Shown piece by piece: positions 6,801-12,222 of a stretch of 16,973 nucleotides of DNA; within the stretch, counting starts at the first letter, position 1, and each line of letters begins with the position of its first letter. The notes under the pieces were generated by a model that saw only the letters and a list, made by a program, of their open reading frames with translations, made no database searches and was not told where the DNA came from. The DNA is from CAZCEC01 sp964497615 (GTDB lineage Bacteria > Chloroflexota > Anaerolineae > Anaerolineales > UBA6663): assembly GCA_964497615.1 (NCBI GenBank), contig CAZCEC010000106.1, positions 1 to 16,973 on the forward strand, in the 5' to 3' direction. The position numbers and the translations under genes are program-made.

Positions 6801-6974
6801 TCAGGACCGGAGAATTCGTGCCACCAGAGCGCCGGTGATTAGGATTATGGTGACACCACCGAGCAGGACACCAACTTTGACAAAGCCAGACAGGGGCTCG
6901 GTCCAGTTCGGCTGACTCGCCATGTAGAACAACCACACCATTGCGGCAATAGTGATCGCTACTCGCACAAGCAT
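6801..6974 (-). CDS. Small two-helix membrane protein, 57 aa
   Basis: A short frame, ATG at 6974 to TGA at 6801. It encodes a 57-residue protein with two hydrophobic helices: about 3-19 (VRVAITIAAMVWLFYMA) and about 32-52 (VKVGVLLGGVTIILITGALV). They are joined by a short polar loop, SQPNWTEPLSG, and end in a basic ARILRS tail. An AAAGGAG site lies 11 bases upstream of the ATG, or 8 bases upstream of an alternative in-frame TTG at 6977. It is on the same strand as the JAB-E1 gene, about 110 bases downstream. It could be a membrane anchor, a conjugation target, or a toxic membrane effector of the system; none of these is shown by the sequence. No homologous family is recognised. The hydrophobic pattern and ribosome binding site make a real gene likely. 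Confidence 0.6.
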   Translation of the reverse strand: MLVRVAITIAAMVWLFYMASQPNWTEPLSGFVKVGVLLGGVTIILITGALVARILRS

Positions 6975-7083
6975 CAAGTCTCATTCTCCTTTCCGATGAG
7001 GTCAATAACGGCCACTTCAAGGTGGCTCGCACGGGGTGACGCAACCCGAACGGTTACGGGCACAAGGCTGAACAACAGATACG

Positions 7084-8532
7084 TCAGCCTTGTTCGGATA
7101 TGGCCGACAAGGCAGTTGGGGCGGACCCGTCTGCGCCGGCGAGATGCCCTTTCGGCTGTCCGCCCCCAGGTGCTGGGCGAGCGTATCGCGCAATATGCGT
7201 GTCGTCACCGAGTCCCGCCAACGCGCATTGCACACAGCCCGGGTCACGAACGACCCGGGTGGGAGTGAGCCACTGACTCTTGGCGGTGCGCCCAATTCCC
7301 AGTAGGTCGTATTCGGTTAGCGGACTGACTGGACGAAGCCCAGAAACGTACACCGCCAATTCATTGATCGCCATCGAGGCAATGGCACCATTAAGCGAGA
7401 CCACGGAAGGCGCCGGCGCGTCCATACCAGTCACGTAGCCGCGGCGGTATTGGTCAACCTGCTCTTCAGGTGTGCTCAGGAAGTAGCGGGCCTCAGTGGG
7501 ATCGATCTGGTGGAGGCAATGTAGGCATGGTCCTCCCGGCACGACGACCACCAAGCGCCCGCCGGCACCTGTGATCTGGCCATCTTCGGTCTCGATGCCG
7601 GTAGCTAAGTCGAAGTAAGGGATGGTGTAGGCCACCGCCAGCTCGTTTAGCACCAGCCGGGCACCGTCATTGTCTACGCAGCCGAAGATGACATCGGCTC
7701 CTTTGAGGGCATCCAGTGCAGCCGGTGCTCTCAAGTCCGCAGCAAGGCTACGGACCTGTGCACCCGGCGCAATGCCCCTCACCAGCCGCTCAGCCAACAG
7801 CACCTTCGAGACCCCGATATCCGCGGCGGTGGCGGTGACCAAGCGGTTCAAGCTAGTCCTGTCGGCGCAGTCCCCGTCGATCACCACCAGGTCCCGGCTG
7901 CCGAGGTAGGCCAACTGCTGGATGACGTGTGAGCCGGTACCGCCTAAGCCAACCACGCCGATGCGCAGTCGGTCCAGCATGCGCTGCCCGGTTGGCGTGA
8001 ACCACGGCAGCTGCCGGCCAAAAATCGGATCGGCCACGGCGCTGTCATCGTCGCGCGAGACCAGCTGCCGCAGCTGCGCCCCGGCCACGGTGATGCTCGT
8101 GAGCCGGCCGGTGGCCCCGTCGGGCAGCGAGTACTCGCCGTAGACGAGCTCATCGCCCCACACCGTCGCGGCATAGGGGCGGTTCGGCAGCGAGGCGTGT
8201 ATGTAGGCCGCGAACTCCGGCAGGCCCTGGCGGTCGATGGCCGAGAAGCGTGGCCGGTTCCCGCCATGATTGTGCGCTTCGACCAGGCATGCCCCGGTGC
8301 GCGCGGCAGCGTTCACGGCTCGCAGCACCCCTTCCAGGCTGACCTCATGCCCGTCCCAACCAGCCGAGACGTCAGTATCAGGGATCAGGACTGCATCCTG
8401 CGCCAGCAGCACAGGCTCCCCGTTCGACCAGGCCCAGCGGGCGAGCAGGAAGGCGAAGTGCTCGCCCGGCGTGCCGAACAGATGGCGCCGCATGGCCAGC
8501 CAGAGGGCTTCCGGTAGACGCAGTGTGCCCAT
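7084..8532 (-). CDS. JAB/JAMM isopeptidase fused to ThiF-type E1-like enzyme, 482 aa
   Basis: The N-terminal domain (about 1-140) is a JAB/JAMM metalloprotease: HNH-x7-SAID (H87, H89, S97, D100) is the complete zinc motif, with E24 a candidate catalytic Glu. Such domains remove ubiquitin-like tags. The C-terminal domain (about 165-450) is an E1/ThiF adenylyltransferase: GVVGLGGTGS (192-201) for ATP, D219/D221 and N229-R230 for activation, and two zinc pairs, CLHC (336-339) and CVQC (433-436). It would adenylate the C terminus of the ubiquitin-like protein. The position where MoeB has its catalytic Cys, before the AP motif (372-373), has no Cys; T368 is nearby. The start is ATG at 8532, which shares its A with the TGA of the E2 gene (TGATG) and has GGAGGTGA upstream; a longer in-frame start at 8655 would overlap the E2 gene by 123 bases and is rejected. 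The last 40 residues look disordered. Confidence 0.9.
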   Translation of the reverse strand: MGTLRLPEALWLAMRRHLFGTPGEHFAFLLARWAWSNGEPVLLAQDAVLIPDTDVSAGWDGHEVSLEGVLRAVNAAARTGACLVEAHNHGGNRPRFSAIDRQGLPEFAAYIHASLPNRPYAATVWGDELVYGEYSLPDGATGRLTSITVAGAQLRQLVSRDDDSAVADPIFGRQLPWFTPTGQRMLDRLRIGVVGLGGTGSHVIQQLAYLGSRDLVVIDGDCADRTSLNRLVTATAADIGVSKVLLAERLVRGIAPGAQVRSLAADLRAPAALDALKGADVIFGCVDNDGARLVLNELAVAYTIPYFDLATGIETEDGQITGAGGRLVVVVPGGPCLHCLHQIDPTEARYFLSTPEEQVDQYRRGYVTGMDAPAPSVVSLNGAIASMAINELAVYVSGLRPVSPLTEYDLLGIGRTAKSQWLTPTRVVRDPGCVQCALAGLGDDTHIARYARPAPGGGQPKGHLAGADGSAPTALSAISEQG

Positions 8533-8921
8533 CAATTCACCTCCGCCAGGCGGAGGACCACGCCGGCCAGGAAGGTCATCAGGTTGTGGCCCTGGAGCAC
8601 ATCGGCGTGCGGCCGCCAGTCGCCGCCCTCGACGTGGTATGAGAACTGGAGCCATGGCCGGCCGAGCACGGTCTGGTTGGGGCTGGCATTGCCCGGGAGC
8701 TGGCCATTCGCCAGCCGCAGGTCAGGGTCGGCGTAGAAGTTGTCCGGGGGCGTGACCGGGTATCCGGGTGGAATAAGGACGAGCACCGTGGTCTCGCCCT
8801 TGTTCCACCCGGGCACGAGCGGCCGCCGCCGAATCAGCACCCAGTCCAGGCCGGGGCCGACCTCGATCTCGCCAAATTGGCGGGCGATGAGGTCGATTTC
8901 GCGCTTGCGGCGGTCGTCCAC
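8532..8921 (-). CDS. E2/UBC-fold protein without cysteine (Prok-E2 family E-like), 129 aa
   Basis: This should carry the activated ubiquitin-like protein from the E1 to a target. E2 hallmarks: VLVLIPPGYPVTPPDNFY (46-63) matches the YPxxPP-x-F strand and loop of E2 enzymes, SPN (80-82) corresponds to the HPN motif, and WRP (102-104) to the WSP segment after the active site. The protein contains no cysteine. In classical E2s the catalytic Cys lies eight residues before the conserved Trp; here that position is Ser94 (QFSYH), eight residues before W102. An oxyester-forming E2 or an inactive scaffold are the two readings. The start is GTG at 8921, one base after the stop of the ubiquitin-like gene, and the stop overlaps the start of the JAB-E1 gene. 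The arrangement Ubl-E2-E1 with JAB is the strongest support for the call. Confidence 0.85.
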   Translation of the reverse strand: MDDRRKREIDLIARQFGEIEVGPGLDWVLIRRRPLVPGWNKGETTVLVLIPPGYPVTPPDNFYADPDLRLANGQLPGNASPNQTVLGRPWLQFSYHVEGGDWRPHADVLQGHNLMTFLAGVVLRLAEVN

Positions 8922-8922
8922 C

Positions 8923-9192
8923 TCAGCCTCGCTTGAAGCGTGGCGCCTTCCTGAAGCGGCGCCCCGGCTTCAGATCGATTGGTTCGTCCAACCCCACCGA
9001 CTGCTGGCTGCCGTCCTCCAGGAATAGCACCAGGCCTGTAGCGTGGGGGATGCCGGCGGCGTCCATGAGCTCCCCGCCGGTCACCGGCGTGTGGTCGAAG
9101 CGATACTCTACATCATCGATAAACACGGTGTAGAACGGGCCCTGGCCGACTTCCGGCGAGCCTCCCAAACGGACCTCTGGCTGTGTTGTCAT
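8923..9192 (-). CDS. Ubiquitin-like protein (multiubiquitin-type domain), 89 aa
   Basis: The first gene of the conjugation operon. Residues 18-82 have the beta-grasp pattern of the bacterial multiubiquitin family: GPFYTVFIDDVEYRFD strands, VTGGELMDAAGI helix, ATGLVLFLEDG, and the acidic DEPIDLKPGRRF end. Only one domain is present, whereas many family members have two or more in tandem. The C terminus, FKRG, ends in a single Gly directly before TGA, so it may be mature without processing. The start is ATG at 9192 with AAAGGAG eight bases upstream; an upstream in-frame ATG at 9270 lacks such a site and would add a non-Ubl segment. The next gene starts one base after the stop. It is the presumed modifier conjugated by the E2 and E1 encoded downstream. 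Confidence 0.87.
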   Translation of the reverse strand: MTTQPEVRLGGSPEVGQGPFYTVFIDDVEYRFDHTPVTGGELMDAAGIPHATGLVLFLEDGSQQSVGLDEPIDLKPGRRFRKAPRFKRG

Positions 9193-9252
9193 GTCGGTGA
9201 CTCCTTTGCAGACCAGGAAGCGGATCCGGAGATCAAGTTGACTTCTTCTCCT

Positions 9253-9274
9253 GTAGTTACTACCCGACAACTAC
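9253..9274. promoter_or_regulatory. Candidate operator in the divergent intergenic region
   Basis: GTAGT-T-ACTAC (9253-9263) is a near-perfect palindrome. GTAGTT (9253-9258) also forms a perfect inverted repeat with AACTAC (9269-9274). The element lies between the start of the ubiquitin-like gene (minus) and that of the sigma-like gene (plus), where a shared regulator would bind. No clear -35/-10 pair was found in the same gap. Confidence 0.4.
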
Positions 9275-9409
9275 CGGTTTTTGCCAACTTGGGCGTGTTA
9301 CGTAAAGCCCGTGTGGCTGCCGAACAGCGCAACCCGACTTCTGTCCTTCATGGCAAAAATGCCTGACGAGTCGGTAGTAATATGGGGGACCCTTGAGGAG
9401 GGGTGCAAT

Positions 9410-10084
9410 TTGGACGAAGACATCTACCGAGAGCTGGTCAACCAGGACTGGCCGGCGCTTTATGGCAAACTGGTTCTGTATGCTCACTACCGCGCTCGCG
9501 TGATGAATTACCCGCGGCGGACAGAGGGCCACAGCGAACTGCGCGCGGAACTCGGCGTCGAGCCGGACCTCGAATTGGGCCTCGGCCAGACCGTGCTTGA
9601 TGTCGTTCACACAGTAATCGCCAAGGCCTTCGAGGGTAAGCGCCATTGGCGGCCGTCCGACGGGCCCTTGCTGCCCTGGCTTAAGCGGCAGGTGGACAGC
9701 GAAATGGACCACCTGTACCAGTCCAAGGACTTTCGCACCGAAACGCAGCTGGAGAAGACGGATGAGGAGGGACACCTTCTCGTGGAAATGGAACGGGTGC
9801 ATCATCTCGAAGGTAATTCTGACTTGGCCGCTCACGCTCGCCGGCTAGAGGACGCAAACGTCGAAGGTGAAGAACGACTTGCACAAGAAGAACATGCGCG
9901 CCGGCAGGTTGATCGCCTGCTGGACGTCATCTCAGATGACCCTGAGTTGATGGTGATATTCGACGCGATGATGGACGGGGCTGATAAGGCCGAAAACATC
10001 GCCAGATTGAAGGCTCTACCGGTTGAGGAAGTTTACAGGCTCAAACGGAAGCTCCGGCGTCGCGCCAACAATATCAGATCCTAG
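9410..10084 (+). CDS. Sigma-70-like RNA polymerase sigma factor or sigma-derived regulator, 224 aa
   Basis: The first half carries a region-2-like segment: DWPALYGKLVLYAHYRARVMN, then VLDVVHTVIAKAFEGKRHWRP and PLLPWLKRQVDSEMDHL. The second half ends in a region-4-like helix-turn-helix: DRLLDVISDDPELMVIFDAM followed by LPVEEVYRLKRKLRRRANN. Such sigma-like proteins are common in mobile and accessory loci and could drive or repress local promoters. I chose TTG at 9410 because a strong GAGGAGG lies just upstream; ATG codons at 9281, 9350 and 9359 are in frame but have no ribosome binding site. It is the first gene of a three-gene plus-strand unit divergent from the ubiquitin-like operon, which suggests it regulates that operon. 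A Glu-rich linker, including EGEERLAQEE, separates the two regions. Confidence 0.7.
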   Translation: MDEDIYRELVNQDWPALYGKLVLYAHYRARVMNYPRRTEGHSELRAELGVEPDLELGLGQTVLDVVHTVIAKAFEGKRHWRPSDGPLLPWLKRQVDSEMDHLYQSKDFRTETQLEKTDEEGHLLVEMERVHHLEGNSDLAAHARRLEDANVEGEERLAQEEHARRQVDRLLDVISDDPELMVIFDAMMDGADKAENIARLKALPVEEVYRLKRKLRRRANNIRS

Positions 10085-10107
10085 AAAGCCATAATTGAGG
10101 CAAACAG

Positions 10108-10566
10108 ATGATTGACCGGAACACTTCCAACACGGATAAAGAGTTCCTGGAGCGCCTAGCGAAATTCCTGGCTGAAGTCGAGCCAGACAATCCGGAGGAG
10201 ATCGAGGGGGCGTTGCGTGAGGCTGGATATGATCCGAGCGAAATCACGAAGCAAGCGACTGCCTTGCTTGACCAGCTACAGTCGCGTTCACCCTATGACT
10301 GGCGGAACCGGTCGACAGGCGAAATCGAAGCAGAACGAAAGCGCCTGGCAGCGAAAGCTGCCGTCCCCGAACAGCACAGCCGTGCCAGTTTGATCGACAG
10401 CATTCAGCACCTGATAAAGATGCTCGGAGGCGAAGGGGCGCAGCTTGTCACGGCGCACAGGAACTTTGAACGCGCCACGGATGAAGACTTGGCGAGTCTG
10501 CTGTCTGAGCTCCAGTATCTGGCCGATAAGAAGGGGCGAAACGCGGGATCGGCTATAGGCGAATGA
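10108..10566 (+). CDS. Unknown helical protein, 152 aa, in a sigma-like/ImmA cassette
   Basis: The family is not recognised. The protein is charged and mostly helical: an N-terminal acidic helix (KEFLERLAKFLAEVE), a GYDPSEI turn, a middle DWRNRSTGEIEAERKRLAAKAA helix, and a C-terminal helical pair. No signal peptide, membrane segment or catalytic motif is visible. GAGG lies about eight bases before the ATG. It sits 23 bases after the sigma-like gene and three bases before the ImmA gene, so the three are very likely one operon. Its position suggests a protein that works with the peptidase, for example as its substrate, inhibitor or sensor, but this is only inferred from order. Confidence 0.65.
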   Translation: MIDRNTSNTDKEFLERLAKFLAEVEPDNPEEIEGALREAGYDPSEITKQATALLDQLQSRSPYDWRNRSTGEIEAERKRLAAKAAVPEQHSRASLIDSIQHLIKMLGGEGAQLVTAHRNFERATDEDLASLLSELQYLADKKGRNAGSAIGE

Positions 10567-10569
10567 TCC

Positions 10570-11382
10570 ATGCCGTCACCGGAGTTCTACGCCCAACGCG
10601 TCATAGACCGGCTTCGCATTCGAGACTTCAATGACCTGCAACATCTGGAAGAAATCGCTTGGGCCCGTGGGGCGCTGGTCAACGACAAGGACCTTGAAGG
10701 GTCCGAGGCGCGTATCGTTATCACGGGCCCGCGCGCGGTTATCACAGTTTCCACCAAGATCAGCGATCCGCGTCGGCGCCGTTTCAGCATTGCGCACGAA
10801 CTAGGCCACTTTGAGATGCACCGTAATCGTGCGGATTTCACTTTGTGTGCTGGCACCGATTTGGACGACTGGGAGTCGCGCCAGGCTGGCAAGAGCCGCG
10901 AGCACGAAGCCAATGAATTCGCGGCGGCGTTCTTGCTGCCGCGTCAGTTCTTCGAAGCCCGGTGCCAGGAACAGCCATCCCTCGAACTCATTCGTGCCCT
11001 GGCAGATCAATTCGCCGTCTCGCTGACGGCCACTGCGCGCCGGTTCGTGCACTTCAGCCCAGAGCCGTGCGCGATTGTGTTCTCGCGGGCCGGATACATT
11101 CGGTGGTTTCACGAAAGCCACGAGTTTCGGGAACTGGGCCTGTTTGTCGATGTGAAGAGCAAGCTTGACCCTGCAACGATGGCGTCACTGTTCTTTAGGG
11201 GCCAGGCTGTTCCACCGCGAGCGGTACCCGTTAGCGCCACCGCGTGGTTGCGTCCGGGCAGGTACCACCGCAATTTCGCGATCCGCGAACAATCGTGCCC
11301 AATGCCGAACTACAATGCGGTGCTGACGTTGTTATGGGTGGACGACGACATCGAAGACGAGGAGGACGACTTCGAAGACTAG
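10570..11382 (+). CDS. ImmA/IrrE-family metallo-endopeptidase, 270 aa
   Basis: The zinc-protease motif is clear: FSIAHELGHFEMH (residues 72-84) contains HExxH (H76, E77, H80), followed by EHEANEFAAAFLLP (111-124), whose E113 is the probable third ligand. Members of this family (ImmA, IrrE/PprI) cleave a helix-turn-helix repressor in response to DNA damage or other stress. A helix-turn-helix-like stretch follows at about 137-160 (LELIRALADQFAVSLTATARRF). The C-terminal 100 residues are of unknown function and end in a very acidic tail (DDDIEDEEDDFED). It starts three bases after the preceding stop. The natural target could be the sigma-like protein encoded two genes upstream, which would release the divergent ubiquitin-like operon. 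Confidence 0.88.
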   Translation: MPSPEFYAQRVIDRLRIRDFNDLQHLEEIAWARGALVNDKDLEGSEARIVITGPRAVITVSTKISDPRRRRFSIAHELGHFEMHRNRADFTLCAGTDLDDWESRQAGKSREHEANEFAAAFLLPRQFFEARCQEQPSLELIRALADQFAVSLTATARRFVHFSPEPCAIVFSRAGYIRWFHESHEFRELGLFVDVKSKLDPATMASLFFRGQAVPPRAVPVSATAWLRPGRYHRNFAIREQSCPMPNYNAVLTLLWVDDDIEDEEDDFED

Positions 11383-11487
11383 ATAGTTTTCCGACCTGCT
11401 ATGCACCACCAATCCGGCAAATCAATGACCAGGCTATCCAATTGGCTGCACGGTTAGCAGGCATGCAGAGTTGCCGATTACCCTACG

Positions 11488-11502
11488 GCGTGATATTCAC
11501 GC
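11488..11502. other. Small perfect inverted repeat between convergent genes
   Basis: GCGTGA (11488-11493) and TCACGC (11497-11502) flank a 3-base centre. It lies in the 137-base gap between the ImmA gene and the end of the ABC ATPase gene, which converge here. There is no T-run, so it is at best a weak terminator or a protein binding site. Confidence 0.25.
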
Positions 11503-11519
11503 AACCATGCCGATGTTCT

Positions 11520-12197
11520 TCACTGAGTACCGGCTTGCACGATGCATCCATCTACAAGACGGATCACCCGGTCGGCCTCGCTGGCGATGCGTTCGTCATG
11601 CGTCACAATGACCAGGGTCAATCCGCGCTCACGTTGAAGCATACGCAGCAGCGCCAGTACCTCCTCCCCGGTGCGCGTATCGAGGTTGCCGGTCGGCTCA
11701 TCGGCCAGGATGATCTTGGGCGTGTTGACCAAGGCGCGGGCGATGGCCACCCGCTGCTGCTCGCCCCCGGATAGCTGCGCTGGGCGATGGTGCAGCCGGT
11801 CGTGCAGTCCCACGGCGGCCAGCAGCTCGCGCGCCTGCCGGTCGAGATCGAAGCCCAATCGCCGCCGCTGAGGCAGCAGCGGCAGCATCACATTGTCCAG
11901 CACGTCGAGAACCGGGATCAGGTGGAAGAGCTGGAAGACGAAGCCAAAGTACTCGAGGCGAAAGTCAGCCAGCTCGTCGTGCTTCAGGTCGCTGGTGCGC
12001 GTGCGCGCGACCGTGATCGTGCCCGCGGTCGGGGTGTCGAGCGTGCCAATCAGGTTGAGTAGAGTCGATTTGCCGGAGCCGGATGGGCCGGTAATGGCGA
12101 CGAATTCGGCCGGAGCCACCTTCAGCGAGACACCGTCGAGGACGCGTAGCGGCCGCTCGCCGGCGAACACCTTCACCAGCCCGCTCGTCTCAATCAT
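11520..12197 (-). CDS. ABC transporter ATP-binding protein, LolD/MacB type, 225 aa
   Basis: The energy-coupling subunit of the neighbouring FtsX-like permease. Standard motifs are intact: Walker A GPSGSGKS (37-44), Q-loop FVFQ (Q89), signature LSGGEQQRVAIARAL (142-156), Walker B IILADEP (162-168), D-loop NLD and the switch His in VTHDE (H200). The size and the LSGGEQQ signature fit the MacB/LolD subfamily, which powers mechanotransmission exporters and lipoprotein release rather than import. ATG at 12197 is favoured because GAGGA lies eight bases upstream; the longer frame from 12230 would overlap the permease stop. It is the last gene of the sigma factor-regulator-permease-ATPase unit. Substrate unknown. 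Confidence 0.92.
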   Translation of the reverse strand: MIETSGLVKVFAGERPLRVLDGVSLKVAPAEFVAITGPSGSGKSTLLNLIGTLDTPTAGTITVARTRTSDLKHDELADFRLEYFGFVFQLFHLIPVLDVLDNVMLPLLPQRRRLGFDLDRQARELLAAVGLHDRLHHRPAQLSGGEQQRVAIARALVNTPKIILADEPTGNLDTRTGEEVLALLRMLQRERGLTLVIVTHDERIASEADRVIRLVDGCIVQAGTQ

Positions 12198-12222
12198 AGA
12201 GTTTCCTCGTGTGCCGTGTGAC

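Noticed and set aside
6487..7044. A 185-codon minus-strand frame whose end encodes a hydrophobic stretch (SLIVLVCIAVSIS).
   Set aside because: Its first part overlaps the better-supported 57-residue membrane protein in another frame and looks random. A shorter gene covering only the hydrophobic end lacks a clear start codon with a ribosome binding site, so I could not support it.
8533..8655. N-terminal extension of the JAB-E1 protein to 523 residues.
   Set aside because: It would overlap the E2 gene by 123 bases and is a Pro/Arg/Gly-rich shadow. The ATG at 8532 has an excellent ribosome binding site and a TGATG junction.
9193..9409. Search for a sigma-70 promoter in the divergent gap (for example TTGACT at 9238-9243).
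   Set aside because: No acceptable -10 hexamer lies 16-18 bases from any TTG-type hexamer on either strand, so no promoter feature is reported.
9260..9835. A 191-codon minus-strand frame upstream of the Ubl gene that might extend the operon.
   Set aside because: It is antisense to the sigma-like gene, whose region 2 and 4 patterns are recognisable, and has no plausible domain of its own.
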